The notes beneath the pieces are model-generated. The model had not been told where the DNA came from and made no database searches. It saw only the letters and a program-made list of their open reading frames with translations. A stretch of 64,000 nt of DNA from Stenotrophomonas tumulicola (GTDB taxonomy: Bacteria; Pseudomonadota; Gammaproteobacteria; Xanthomonadales; Xanthomonadaceae), in assembly GCF_014117215.1 (NCBI RefSeq), contig NZ_JACGXS010000001.1, forward strand, positions 434,001 through 498,000, read 5' to 3'. Every line of letters begins with the position of its first letter. Within the stretch, counting starts at the first letter, position 1. Positions 26,690 to 38,976 of the stretch are shown one piece after another. The translations under genes and the position numbers were made by a program.

Positions 26690-28024
26690 TCACTCGGTGA
26701 TCGGGCCAGCCACTTCCTGGCCTGCCTGCCATACGACGCGGATGCTGCGGCTGTTTTCGATGTCAGCCAGCGGGTCGGCGTCCAGCACCAGCAGGTCGGC
26801 ACGTTTGCCTGTGGCGATACGACCACGGTCGGCCAACCCCAGCAGGTCCGCCGCATCGGCGGTGGCAACCTGCAGCGCCCGCGCCGGGCTCAATCCTGCC
26901 TCGGTGAGCAGCTTCAGTTCGCGATGTTCGGCAAAACCGATCACCCGTTGCGGCATGGCGCCCGAATCGGTGCCGAAGCCCAGCTTCACGCCTCCCGCAT
27001 ATACCCGGCGCAGGTTCTCCAGGTTCATTTCCACGGCCTTGCGCGCACCGGGAATGCCCGCACCCGCGAGTTGCTGGCTCTGCCATTGCGGCTGCTCCCA
27101 GCGCTCACGGACCGTGCTGGGCAGGGCTGCGCGCAGGAATGGCGTCTGCAGTTGCTGCGGATTCTCCGCATACCAGTAGTTGGCTTCGTCGATGTTCACC
27201 GTGGCGATGTAGCCGGTGCCCTGCTCACGCATCTTCCGCACCAGCATCGGGTCCACCGCACGGTCGCGGATGCCGTGGGCGATGATGTCCACCCTGGCAT
27301 CCACCAGATCCCTGGCCTGGTCCAGGTCGCGGATGTGCGCGGCCACTTTCAGTCCGCGTGCATGCGCTTCGGCGATGGCGGCACGATAGATCTCCGCTGG
27401 CATCATCGGCACCTTGCCGCCCAGGTTGTCCACCCACAGCTTGATCAGGTCCACGCCGTCGGCCTGCTGGCTGGCCACGGCCGCGCGGGCTTCTTCGGCG
27501 TTGCGCGGACGCGCTACCGCGTCGCGTTGCAGGCCCATGGCGGCGGCTGGGGGGGCTCCGTCCACCGCGCCGATGCCACCACCGGCGCCATACAGTTGCG
27601 CGCCGAGTTTCGGGTCCGCGTTGACTTCCCTGCGGATGGCGAAGAAGTCGTGGCCGTTCATGCCAAGCGCGGTCACCGTGGTGACGCCATAGCGCTGGAA
27701 CTGGCGCAGGTCGCGGACCACGTTGTCGCGCGTGTAATAGCGATCGCCATGCTCCAGGCCGTCGGTATTGCCGACGTGGGCATGGTCGCTGACCAGTCCA
27801 GGCAGCAGGGTCTTGCCGTGGTAATCGATGCGACGGGCACCGGTAGCCGCAGCGGGCAGTGGATTGCCGACATGCACGATGCGCGCGCCATCGATCAGTA
27901 CCGGGGTGATGCCGAGATCACGGGTGCCATCGAACACCCGGGCGTTCTCCAGCAATACCGGCTCGGCGGCCGCGGGCAGGGCAATGGCGGCGAGCAGCAT
28001 GGCCCACGGGAGGGTCGGTCGCAT
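26690..28024 (-). CDS. secreted metal-dependent amidohydrolase
   Basis: 444 residues with a signal peptide (1-20, LPAAA/EP). Amidohydrolase superfamily metal site: H81 and H83 (DHAHVG), probable carbamylated K195 (DLIKLWVD), H230 (VAAHIRD), H250 (IIAHGIRD) and D353 (GTDSGA). Imidazolonepropionase/prolidase-like branch; substrate cannot be told. Start at 28024 chosen because it gives the signal peptide directly. The gene is enclosed by REP composites in inverted orientation, so it stands as an isolated unit. Confidence 0.85.
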   Translation of the reverse strand: MRPTLPWAMLLAAIALPAAAEPVLLENARVFDGTRDLGITPVLIDGARIVHVGNPLPAAATGARRIDYHGKTLLPGLVSDHAHVGNTDGLEHGDRYYTRDNVVRDLRQFQRYGVTTVTALGMNGHDFFAIRREVNADPKLGAQLYGAGGGIGAVDGAPPAAAMGLQRDAVARPRNAEEARAAVASQQADGVDLIKLWVDNLGGKVPMMPAEIYRAAIAEAHARGLKVAAHIRDLDQARDLVDARVDIIAHGIRDRAVDPMLVRKMREQGTGYIATVNIDEANYWYAENPQQLQTPFLRAALPSTVRERWEQPQWQSQQLAGAGIPGARKAVEMNLENLRRVYAGGVKLGFGTDSGAMPQRVIGFAEHRELKLLTEAGLSPARALQVATADAADLLGLADRGRIATGKRADLLVLDADPLADIENSRSIRVVWQAGQEVAGPITE

Positions 28025-28122
28025 CGTCGGATCCTGTCGAAGGGGAACCATGAGACTACCCGTTCGTTGGCGGCGCTTCCAACGCACCGGGCCTGCGGCA
28101 TCGGGGTGATCGAGGCGTACCT

Positions 28123-28231
28123 CGCCGGGCATGGCCCGGCGCTACAACCGAAGCATCGGTAGCGCCGACCCATGGTCGGCGAGCGCAGCGGGCCGTTGCC
28201 GGAAACGCCGCCGGGCATGGCCCGGCGCTAC
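28123..28231. repeat. REP composite, inverted copy of 26558-26666
   Basis: Three palindromes at 28123-28145 (-), 28159-28181 (+, GACCC class) and 28209-28231 (-), with spacers. Read on the minus strand it matches 26558-26666 over 109 bp with only two differences that I can see. It ends three bases before the metH stop codon. Confidence 0.9.
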
Positions 28232-28234
28232 GCC

Positions 28235-30915
<2,681 letters not shown>

Positions 30916-30919
<4 letters not shown>

Positions 30920-32007
30920 GCGGCCTGCTCCTGTTCACCGGGCAGGCGGCGTGGCGCGATGCCAGCCACGGCATCGGCGATGGCACGGATGTGCGCGGGG
31001 GTACTCCCGCAGCAGCCACCGACCAGGTTCAACAGGCCGTCGTCGACGAAGCCGCGCAGGGTGGCGGCCATTTCTTCCGGTGTTTCATCGTACTCACCGA
31101 ACGCGTTGGGCAGCCCGGCGTTGGGGTGGGCGCTGACGAAACAGTCGGCAAGCTGGGACAGGGTTTCCACGTGCGGGCGCATCGCATCGGCGCCGAGGGC
31201 GCAGTTGAGCCCGATCGACAATGGCCGGGCGTGTGCCAGCGACGCCAGGAAAGCTTCGGCGGTCTGCCCGGACAAGGTGCGCCCGGAGGCGTCGGTGATG
31301 GTGCCGGAGATCATCACCGGCAGCCGGGCACCGCGTGCATCGAAGACTTCCTCCACCGCGAACAGGGCAGCCTTGGCGTTGAGGGTGTCGAAGATGGTTT
31401 CGACCATGATGGTGTCGGCGCCGCCGTCGATGAGGCCCTCGATGGCCTCCCGATAGGTCCCGCGAAGTTCGTCGAAGCTGGTGTTGCGGAAGCCGGGGTC
31501 GTTGACGTCCGGGCTGATCGAGGCGGTGCGGCTGGTGGGTCCCAGCACGCCGATCACGAAGCGCGGTTTGTCCGGCGTGGTGGCCTCCACCGCATCACAG
31601 CAGGCGCGCGCCACGGCGGCACCGGCCTTGTTCAATTCATAGACCAGGTGTTCAAGGTGGTAATCGGCCTGGCTGACCGACGTAGCGTTGAACGTATTGG
31701 TTTCCACCAGGTCGGCGCCGGCCTGCAGGTACTCGGTGTGGATGGCGCCGATGAGCCCGGGCCGGGTCAGCAGGAGCAGGTCGTTGTTGCCCTTGAGGTC
31801 GTGTCCTTCGGCGGGCGCATGGTCGCAGCCCGGCCCATGCTGGTGGTCGAAGCCACCGGCAAACCGCTCACCGCGGTAGTCGTCTTCCTGCAGGCCGTGG
31901 CGTTGGATCATGGTACCCATCGCACCGTCGATGATCAGGATGCGCGCGCGCAGGGCGGCAAGCAGGGCATTGGCACGTTCGGGATGCAGCCAGGGCAGGG
32001 CGGGCAC
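30916..32007 (-). CDS. metH1: methionine synthase, homocysteine-binding part
   Basis: 363 residues forming the Hcy S-methyltransferase barrel. Zinc ligands are C269 (GLNCALG) and C332/C333 (VGGCCGST). Start [13 protein letters not shown] is canonical. Between ERFA (50) and the conserved DLKGNNDLL (70) there is a His/Cys-rich insertion of about 19 residues (four His, one Cys). GTG start at 32007, seven bases after the regulator gene stop. Translationally coupled to the C-terminal part. Confidence 0.95.
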
Positions 32008-32014
32008 GGCGACC

Positions 32015-32944
32015 TCAGGGTTTGTGGGCGATCAGCGAGATGACTTCGAAATGCGGCGGGCGCTTCTCGCGGGTTACCGTCTCCAGGCTGGACACCTGCA
32101 GGCCGGCCTTGTCGACGAACTTCTTCAGTTCCTTGTCGCTGAAACCGAGGTTGACATGCCCATAGGCATCCACCGCCGCCTTGTGCTCGTGGCGGGCAAG
32201 GCTGCACAGCAGCAGCCGTCCGCCGGGACGCAGTACGCGTGCCGCTTCGGTCACCGCCTGTGCCGGTTTGCTGGCATAGGTCAGCGCGTGCATCAGCACC
32301 ACCAGGTCGAAGCTGCGGTCCTTGAAGGGCAGGGCATGCATGTCGCCCTCCTGCACTTCCACGTTCGGCAGCCGGCGCAGGCGCTCGCTTGCCGCCGCCA
32401 CCACGCGTGCGCTGGTGTCGATGCACACGTAGCGGCTGGCATGCGGCGCGACAAGTTCTGCCAGCACGCCGTCGCCGGAGGCGATATCCAGCACGTCGCC
32501 GGTTTCCAGCAGCGGCAGTGCAGTACGCGCCAGCGCTTCCCAGGTGCGGCCCGGTGAGTAATGGCGTTCCATGTCGCCGGCCACGCTGTCGGCCCAGTTC
32601 TGGTCGGCGGCGCGGCTGGCCAGCACCGATGGGACCCGCTCGGCGTCCTGGCGCAGCAGCGGGTCATCGCTGCCGGTGCTCAGGGCATGCCACAATGCGC
32701 GCTGCGCCGGGTCCAGCTGGGCGTCGTCGAAGCGGTAGTAGGCCGACACGCCAGCGCGCCGGTCACGCACCAGTCCGGCTTCCTTCAGGCGCGCGAGATG
32801 GGTCGAAACCCGCGGCTGGGCCAGCCGGGTGATCGCCGAGAGTTCGGCCACGGTCAGCTCTTCCTGCTCCAGCAGCGCCAGCAGGCGCACCCGGGTGGCG
32901 TCGGCAAATACTTTCAGCCGGGTCGACCAGTCCTCGAGATCCAT
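32015..32944 (-). CDS. ArsR-family regulator fused to a SAM methyltransferase domain
   Basis: 309 residues: winged-helix ArsR domain (about 1-95: [27 protein letters not shown] and [17 protein letters not shown]) followed by a class I methyltransferase fold (about 140-300) with motif [15 protein letters not shown] and [17 protein letters not shown]. First gene of the metH operon, so it probably senses SAM or SAH and controls methionine synthesis, as the SAH-responsive SahR group does. I chose the ATG at 32944: AGGTGG lies 9 bases upstream, inside the palindrome. Ligand assignment is inference. Confidence 0.85.
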   Translation of the reverse strand: MDLEDWSTRLKVFADATRVRLLALLEQEELTVAELSAITRLAQPRVSTHLARLKEAGLVRDRRAGVSAYYRFDDAQLDPAQRALWHALSTGSDDPLLRQDAERVPSVLASRAADQNWADSVAGDMERHYSPGRTWEALARTALPLLETGDVLDIASGDGVLAELVAPHASRYVCIDTSARVVAAASERLRRLPNVEVQEGDMHALPFKDRSFDLVVLMHALTYASKPAQAVTEAARVLRPGGRLLLCSLARHEHKAAVDAYGHVNLGFSDKELKKFVDKAGLQVSSLETVTREKRPPHFEVISLIAHKP

Positions 32945-32976
32945 AAATATCCACCTATCGCGATAGAAGGATATTT
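32945..32976. promoter_or_regulatory. 32-bp palindromic operator next to the ArsR-methyltransferase start
   Basis: Outer arms AAATATCC (32945-32952) and GGATATTT (32969-32976) are exact; the core CTATCGCGATAG (32955-32966) is a perfect palindrome with the same centre. Only one of the 16 base pairs fails. It touches the start codon and contains the ribosome site, so binding would block both transcription and, on RNA, translation. Confidence 0.8.
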
Positions 32977-33179
32977 TCGCCTCCGCGCCGGCCACGGTCA
33001 AGGTCGCGCCGGCCGCGCCCAACGGCAACGCAGGTGCTTTCCAGCGCGGCTGGCGTTGCGTGTCCAGTGCGCGTGGGGGCGCGCGACCGGCCAGGAGAAT
33101 GGAAGGGCAGGCCTCACAGTCAGCTGCCGATGCGATGCCCCCGGTACAATCCGCCAACCATTATCCCGGGAGGGTTGTT

Positions 33180-34328
33180 GTGGATTTCAGCTTTACTGAA
33201 GAGCAGTTGATGCTGCAGGACGTGGCGCGGCGCATCGCGCAGGAAAAAATCGCTCCCAGCGCGGAGCACCATGACCGCACCGGAGAGTTCCCGCTGGCCA
33301 ATATCCAGCTGCTGGGTGAAAACGGCCTGATGGGCATCGAAGTGCCGGCCGAATACGGCGGGGCGGGCATGGACCCGATCGCGTATGTGCTGGCGATGGT
33401 GGAGGTCGCCGCTGGCGATGCGGCGCATTCGACCATCATGTCGGTCAACAATTCGCTGTTCTGCAACGGCATCCTGACCCATGGCAGCGAAGCGCAGAAG
33501 CAGAAATACGTGCGCGCCATCGCCGAAGGCACGGCCATCGGTGCGTTCGCGTTGACCGAGCCGCAGTCCGGATCCGATGCCACGGCCATGCGCTGCCGCG
33601 CGGTCAAGCAGGCCGATGGCACCTATGTCATCAACGGCAAGAAGAGCTGGATCACCTCCGGCCCGGTGGCCAAGTACATCGTGCTGTTCGCGATGAGCGA
33701 ACCGGACAAGGGCGCACGTGGCATCACCGCCTTCATGATCGACACCGACAACGCGGGCTTCGGCCGCGGCAAGACCGAGCCGAAGCTGGGCATCCGTGCC
33801 TCGGCCACCTGCGAAATCGAGTTCAACGATTACGTGGCGCAGGCCGAAGACGTGCTGGGCCAGGAAGGCGAAGGCTTCAAGATTGCCATGGGCGTACTCG
33901 ATGCTGGCCGCATCGGCATTGCTTCGCAGGCCATCGGCATCGCCCGCGCCGCCTATGAAGCGACCCTGGAGTACGTGAAGGATCGCAAGGCCTTCGGTGC
34001 CGCCATCGGTACCTTCCAGATGACCCAGGCCAAGATCGCGGACATGAAGTGCAAGCTGGACGCGGCGCTGCTGTTGACCCTGCGCGCCGCGTGGGTGAAA
34101 GGCCAGGGCAAGCGTTTCAGCAACGAGGCTGCCATCGCCAAGCTGACTGCTTCGGAGGCGGCGATGTGGATCACCCACCAGGCCGTCCAGATCCACGGCG
34201 GCATGGGGTATTCGAAGGAAATGCCGCTGGAGCGTTATTTCCGCGATGCCAAGATCACCGAGATCTACGAAGGCACCTCGGAGATCCAGCGCCTGGTCAT
34301 CGCCCGCAACGAAACCGGCCTGCGCTGA
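33180..34328 (+). CDS. acyl-CoA dehydrogenase, short/medium-chain type
   Basis: 382 residues. Family start VDFSFTEEQLMLQDVARRIA; FAD/substrate motifs FALTEPQSGSDATAM and WITSGPVAKY; C-terminal IHGGMGYSKEMPLERYFRDAKITEIYEGTSEIQR, in which E364 is the catalytic base of butyryl/medium-chain enzymes. Oxidises an acyl-CoA to enoyl-CoA. GTG start at 33180 with GGGAGGG upstream (TTG at 33177 is possible). It is alone, divergent from the metH operon. Substrate length cannot be fixed from sequence. Confidence 0.92.
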   Translation: MDFSFTEEQLMLQDVARRIAQEKIAPSAEHHDRTGEFPLANIQLLGENGLMGIEVPAEYGGAGMDPIAYVLAMVEVAAGDAAHSTIMSVNNSLFCNGILTHGSEAQKQKYVRAIAEGTAIGAFALTEPQSGSDATAMRCRAVKQADGTYVINGKKSWITSGPVAKYIVLFAMSEPDKGARGITAFMIDTDNAGFGRGKTEPKLGIRASATCEIEFNDYVAQAEDVLGQEGEGFKIAMGVLDAGRIGIASQAIGIARAAYEATLEYVKDRKAFGAAIGTFQMTQAKIADMKCKLDAALLLTLRAAWVKGQGKRFSNEAAIAKLTASEAAMWITHQAVQIHGGMGYSKEMPLERYFRDAKITEIYEGTSEIQRLVIARNETGLR

Positions 34329-34386
34329 GGGCGGGTCGAGCGGGTGACACCCCGCCCGGCCTTCGACAGGCCATGCACACCTTGAC

Positions 34387-34456
34387 GTAGCGCCGGGCCA
34401 TGCCCGGCGGATTCTCCACGGCGCCGCTGCGCTCGCCGGGCATGGCCCGGCGCTAC
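34387..34456. repeat. SMAG/REP pair facing each other
   Basis: 34387-34409 (+) and 34434-34456 (-), separated by a spacer that ends in GCTGCGCT as in other composites. Located after the acyl-CoA dehydrogenase gene. Confidence 0.85.
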
Positions 34457-34487
34457 CGTGCGTTATTCCGGCGATGGGTGAAGAACC

Positions 34488-34520
34488 AAAAAAAAGGCCC
34501 CGGATCGCTCCGGGGCCTTT
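34488..34520. terminator. intrinsic terminator, mainly for the RND pump gene
   Basis: A8 followed by GGCCCCGGA...TCCGGGGCC and TTT. On the minus strand it reads hairpin plus eight T, a strong terminator for the pump operon; on the plus strand only three T follow, a weaker one for the acyl-CoA dehydrogenase. Confidence 0.8.
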
Positions 34521-34542
34521 CATTGTCATCCGTCCGTGCGCA

Positions 34543-37500
34543 TCAACGGTCCGGACGATGCGCTCCGCCGGCTTCGCTCTGCCGTTCGACGAATTCCTTC
34601 GACGGCTCATCCAGCTTGTCGCCCAGCATGCGCCGGACCACCACGAAGAACACCGGGATCATCAGCAGGCCGAGGAAGGTGGCGAACACCATGCCGCCGA
34701 TCACGCCGGTGCCGATCGCATGGCGCGAATTCGCGCCGGCGCCGGTGGAGATGGCCATCGGGATCACGCCCATGATGAAAGCGAACGAGGTCATCAGGAT
34801 CGGCCGGAAGCGCAGGCGGGCCGCCTCGATGGTCGCATCGCGCAGCGTCTTGCCTGCCGCACGCTGCTCCACCGCGAACTCGACGATCAGGATCGCGTTC
34901 TTCGCCGCCAGGCCGATCACGGTGATCAGGCCGATCTTGAAGAACAGATCGTTGGGCAGGCCACGCAGCATCGAGAACGCCAGTGCCCCCAGTACGCCCA
35001 GCGGCACCACCAGCAGCACGGCCACTGGAATCGACCAGCTTTCATACAGCGCGGCCAGGCACAGGAACACCACCACGATGGACAGCACCAACAGCAGCGT
35101 GGCGGCATTGCCGGCCAGGATTTCCTGGTAGGACATGCCGGACCAGTCATAGCCGAAGCCAGCGGGCAGGTCGTTGGTGACGATGTCTTCCATTGCCTGC
35201 ATCGCCTCGCCGGAACTGCGGCCGGTGGCCTGCGAACCGACGATGTTGACCGCCGAATAGCCGTTGTAGCGGCTCAGCGACGGCGATGCGGTGATCCATT
35301 CCGAACGCACGACGGTGTTCAGCGGAATCATTGCATTGGTGCCATCGGCATTGGTGGCCAGCGAGGAAGGGCTGTAGAAGCTCTTCAGCGATTCCTCGCC
35401 GGTGCGGTACGGGCCATCGGCCTGCATGGTCACGCGCTTGATGCGGCCTTCGCTGAAGAAGTCGTTGACGTACACCGGGGCCAGCATCAGCTGGATGGTG
35501 CTGTACACGTCGGTCACCGACATGCCCATGGTCTGTGCCTGCACGCGGTCCACGTGCAGCGCCAGCTGCGGGGCATCTTCCAGGCCGTTGGGCCGCACGC
35601 CGGTCAGCACGTCACTCTTCTGTGCAGCCGCCCCCAGTGCGATGTTGCGCGCGTTGGTCAGCTGCTCGAAGCCTGCGCCGGCACGGTCCTGCAGCCACAT
35701 GTCGAAACCGCCGAACTGGCCCAGGCCCTGCACGGTGGGCAGGTTGACCACGAAGATCTGTGCTTCCTTGATCCCGTAGAACGCGCCGTTCAGGTTGTTG
35801 ATGAGGTCGGGCACGGTGATCTCGCGCTCGGACCAGGGTTTGAGGCGGATGAAGCCCATGCCCACGTTTTCACCGGAACCGACGAAGCTGAAGCCAGCAA
35901 TCTGCAGCAGTCCTTCGAAGCCTTCCTGTTTCTCCAGGATGCCGCGCATCTGGGCGAACACTTCGTTGGTCTGCCCCTTGGTGGCACCCGGCGGCAGCTG
36001 CACGATGGCCAGCGCGTAGCCCTGGTCTTCCTCGGGCAGGAAGCTGCCGGGCATGCGCGTGAACAGGAATGCGCACAGCGCTCCCAGCACCACGAACAGG
36101 ATCATCCAGCGCGGGGCGTGGCGCACCGCGGAGGTGATGTGGCCCACGTAGGTGCCGCTGATCTTGTCGTAGTACTTGTTGAAGGTGCGGTAGACGATGT
36201 TCGGCTTGTCGTTGTGCGTCGGCTTGAGGAAGGTGGCGCACAGTGCCGGGGTGAAGCCCAGCGCGAGGAAGGCCGAAAAGCCCATCGAAATGGCGATGGT
36301 CAGTGCGAACTGCTTGTAGATTTCGCCAGCCGCACCGCCCTGCAGGGCCGACGGAATGAACACCGCCGCCAGCACCACGGTGATGGCCACCACCGCGCCG
36401 GTGATCTGGGTCATGGCCTTCTGCGTGGCCTGCTTGGGGGCAAGCTTCTCCTCGGTCATGATGCGTTCGACGTTCTCGATCACCACGATCGCGTCATCGA
36501 CCACGATGCCGATCGCCAGCACCAGCGCGAACAGGGTCAGCTGGTTGATCGTGAAGCCGATCATCCACATGCCCAGGAACGTACCCAGCAGGGCCACCGG
36601 GATCACCAGGGTCGGGATCAGGGTGGCACGGAAGTTCTGCAGGAAGATCAGCATCACCAGGAAGACCAGCAGGATCGCCTCGACCAGGGTCTTGACCACT
36701 TCCTCGATGGAGATCTTGACGAAGGTGGTGCTGTCGTACGGCGAGAACCAGCTGACGCCCGCCGGGAAGCTGGGGGCCAGTTCGTCCATCTTCGCGCGCA
36801 CGGCTTCAGCCACGTTCAGTGCGTTGGCACCGGGCAGCAGCTGGATCGCGAAGGCACCGGTCGGCTTGCCGTTGTACTGGGTGTCGAAGCCGTAGTTGTT
36901 CGCACCGAAGGCAATGCGTGCGATGTCCTTCAGCAACACGCGCGAGCCGTCCGCGTTGGCACGCAGGATGATGTTCTCGAACTCTTCCGGGGTGCTGAAG
37001 CGGCCTTCGGCCGACACCGTCGCGGTGAAGTGCTGGCCCTGCGGGGCCGGGTCCGAACCTACCGAACCGGCGGCGAACTGGACGTTCTGCTCACGTACCG
37101 CGGCCAGCACCTGGCTGGCCGACAGGCCATAGCCCTGCATCTTTTCCGGGTTGAGCCAGATGTTCATGGCGTACTCGGAACCGAACTGCTGGGTGCTGCC
37201 GACGCCGGGGATGCGCGAGACCTGGTCGAGCACGCGCGAGCCGACGATATCGTTCAGCGCGTCACGGCTGATGGCTGCCGAATCGGACTGCAGCGCGACC
37301 ACCATCAGGAAGCCGGCGTTGGCCTTGGCCACCACCACGCCCTGCTGGGTCACTTCCGAAGGCAGTCGCGGCGTGGCCAGCGAGACCTTGTTCTGCACCT
37401 GCACCTGGGCGATGTCCGCATCGGTGCCGGTTTCGAAGGTCAGGGTGACCGTCGCGCGGCCGTTGGATGCCGACGAAGAACTGAAGTACAGCAGGTGGTC

Positions 37501-37716
37501 GATGCCGGTGAGCTGCTGCTCGATCACCTGGGTGACCGATTTCTCGGTGGTATCCGCGCTCGCACCCGGGTAGGTGGCGGTCACGGTGACCTGTGGCGGG
37601 GCGATGCTGGGGTAGGACTCTACGCCCAGGTTGAGGATCGCGATCACGCCGCTGAGCGAGATCAGGATCGCTACCACCCAGGCAAAGACCGGGTGTTCGA
37701 TGAAAAATTTAGGCAT
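34543..37716 (-). CDS. smeH: RND multidrug efflux permease, AcrB/SmeH-type
   Basis: 1057-residue HAE1 RND pump. Start PKFFIEHPVFAWVVAILISLSGV, twelve membrane helices in two halves, proton-relay aspartates in VLAIGIVVDDAIVVIENVERIM (about 400), large periplasmic loops, and the C-terminal VFFVVVRRML. Exports drugs with the adjacent fusion protein and an outer-membrane factor encoded elsewhere, as none is here. The tetR-MFP-RND order without an outer-membrane gene fits S. maltophilia smeGH; that name is by analogy, not proven. Confidence 0.9.
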   Translation of the reverse strand: MPKFFIEHPVFAWVVAILISLSGVIAILNLGVESYPSIAPPQVTVTATYPGASADTTEKSVTQVIEQQLTGIDHLLYFSSSSASNGRATVTLTFETGTDADIAQVQVQNKVSLATPRLPSEVTQQGVVVAKANAGFLMVVALQSDSAAISRDALNDIVGSRVLDQVSRIPGVGSTQQFGSEYAMNIWLNPEKMQGYGLSASQVLAAVREQNVQFAAGSVGSDPAPQGQHFTATVSAEGRFSTPEEFENIILRANADGSRVLLKDIARIAFGANNYGFDTQYNGKPTGAFAIQLLPGANALNVAEAVRAKMDELAPSFPAGVSWFSPYDSTTFVKISIEEVVKTLVEAILLVFLVMLIFLQNFRATLIPTLVIPVALLGTFLGMWMIGFTINQLTLFALVLAIGIVVDDAIVVIENVERIMTEEKLAPKQATQKAMTQITGAVVAITVVLAAVFIPSALQGGAAGEIYKQFALTIAISMGFSAFLALGFTPALCATFLKPTHNDKPNIVYRTFNKYYDKISGTYVGHITSAVRHAPRWMILFVVLGALCAFLFTRMPGSFLPEEDQGYALAIVQLPPGATKGQTNEVFAQMRGILEKQEGFEGLLQIAGFSFVGSGENVGMGFIRLKPWSEREITVPDLINNLNGAFYGIKEAQIFVVNLPTVQGLGQFGGFDMWLQDRAGAGFEQLTNARNIALGAAAQKSDVLTGVRPNGLEDAPQLALHVDRVQAQTMGMSVTDVYSTIQLMLAPVYVNDFFSEGRIKRVTMQADGPYRTGEESLKSFYSPSSLATNADGTNAMIPLNTVVRSEWITASPSLSRYNGYSAVNIVGSQATGRSSGEAMQAMEDIVTNDLPAGFGYDWSGMSYQEILAGNAATLLLVLSIVVVFLCLAALYESWSIPVAVLLVVPLGVLGALAFSMLRGLPNDLFFKIGLITVIGLAAKNAILIVEFAVEQRAAGKTLRDATIEAARLRFRPILMTSFAFIMGVIPMAISTGAGANSRHAIGTGVIGGMVFATFLGLLMIPVFFVVVRRMLGDKLDEPSKEFVERQSEAGGAHRPDR

Positions 37717-37731
37717 GACGGAGGGTTCCCG

Positions 37732-38976
37732 TTACTGCTTGGTCGAATCGGAGGCCGGCGCAGCCTGGTCGGCTGGCGCCTGTTCCTGCGGAGCCGGCGC
37801 GGCCTTGGCATCGCCCGCGGCGGCGGGTGCCTGGCCGCCAGCGGCTGCCTGGTCCGGCGTCCACGGCTTTGCGGTGGCCGGTGCGCCTTCCTTCACCTTC
37901 TGGGTGCCGGCGACCACGACCTTGTCGCCAGGCTGCAGGCCATCGGTGACCAGCCAGTTGCCGCCCTGGGCACCTTCGGTCCTGACGTTGCGGCGTATGA
38001 CCTTGCCATCGGCACCGACCACCATCAGGTAGCCGCCGGTGGCATCGCGCAGCAACGCCGGCTGCGGTACCAGGTAGGCATTGTTTCGCTCACCCAGGGT
38101 GGCCTGGAAGCTGACGAACGCGCCCGGCAGCAGGATGCGATCCGGGTTGGGCAGCAGGGCGCGCAGCGACACCGCACCGGTGGTCGGGTCGACCGTGGTG
38201 GAAGAGAAGTCCAGCGTGCCGTCCTCACCATAGGTACTGCCGTCAGCCAGCTTCACCTGTACCGTCGCCTTGCCGTCGCCACTCAGCGCCAGCGCGCCCT
38301 TGGCCTGGGCGGCACGCAGCTGCGACAGCTCGTCCACGCTCAGCGAGAAGTTGACATACAGCGGATCCAGCTGGTCCACCGTGGTCAACAGGGTGGTGTC
38401 GCCCTGGCCGACCAGTGCGCCTTCGGTGACCTGCTGCTTGCCGGCCACGCCGCTGATCGGTGCGGTCACTTCGGCATAGCCCAGGCTGATGCGCGAGCTG
38501 CTCACCGCCGCCTCGGCCTGCTTCACCGCGGCCTGCGCAGTGCGCTCGGTCGATTCGGCGTTGTCCAGGTCGGCCTTGGAAACATAGGCCTGCGGCGCCA
38601 GCGAGCGCGCCCGGTCGGCGGCGACCTTGGCATTGGCGTAGGTCGCCCTGGCCGACGCCAGCTGTGCCTCGGACGCATTGAGTTCGGCGCGCAGCGGAGC
38701 CGGGTCGATCAGGAACAGGGTCTGGCCCTGCTTGACCTCGCTGCCTTCCTGGTACACGCGCTTGAGCAGCACGCCCGGTACGCGCGCGCGCACGTCGGAA
38801 CTGCGGTAGGGCGACAGGCGGCCGACCAGTTCGCGCTGCAGCGGCAGGGTCTGCGGCTTGGCATCGATCACGCCCACTTCCGGCGGCGGGGGCGTCTGCT
38901 GTTCCGGCTGCTTGCAGGCTGCCAGTGCGACAGCGACGGCGCACGTCAATGCGAGGGTGCGGAGTGGGGCGATCAT
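37732..38976 (-). CDS. smeG: RND periplasmic adaptor (membrane fusion protein)
   Basis: 414 residues. Lipoprotein signal (ALAACKQP, Cys 21). Two-part lipoyl/barrel-sandwich region around GRLSPYRSSDVRARVPGVLL and TAPISGVAGKQQVTEGALVG enclosing a coiled-coil hairpin (about 95-160), then beta-barrel domains, and an unusually long Ala/Pro/Gln tail (about 365-414) of low complexity. ATG at 38976 shares its A with the tetR stop (TGATG). Next to the pump gene (15 nt gap). Confidence 0.9.
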   Translation of the reverse strand: MIAPLRTLALTCAVAVALAACKQPEQQTPPPPEVGVIDAKPQTLPLQRELVGRLSPYRSSDVRARVPGVLLKRVYQEGSEVKQGQTLFLIDPAPLRAELNASEAQLASARATYANAKVAADRARSLAPQAYVSKADLDNAESTERTAQAAVKQAEAAVSSSRISLGYAEVTAPISGVAGKQQVTEGALVGQGDTTLLTTVDQLDPLYVNFSLSVDELSQLRAAQAKGALALSGDGKATVQVKLADGSTYGEDGTLDFSSTTVDPTTGAVSLRALLPNPDRILLPGAFVSFQATLGERNNAYLVPQPALLRDATGGYLMVVGADGKVIRRNVRTEGAQGGNWLVTDGLQPGDKVVVAGTQKVKEGAPATAKPWTPDQAAAGGQAPAAAGDAKAAPAPQEQAPADQAAPASDSTKQ

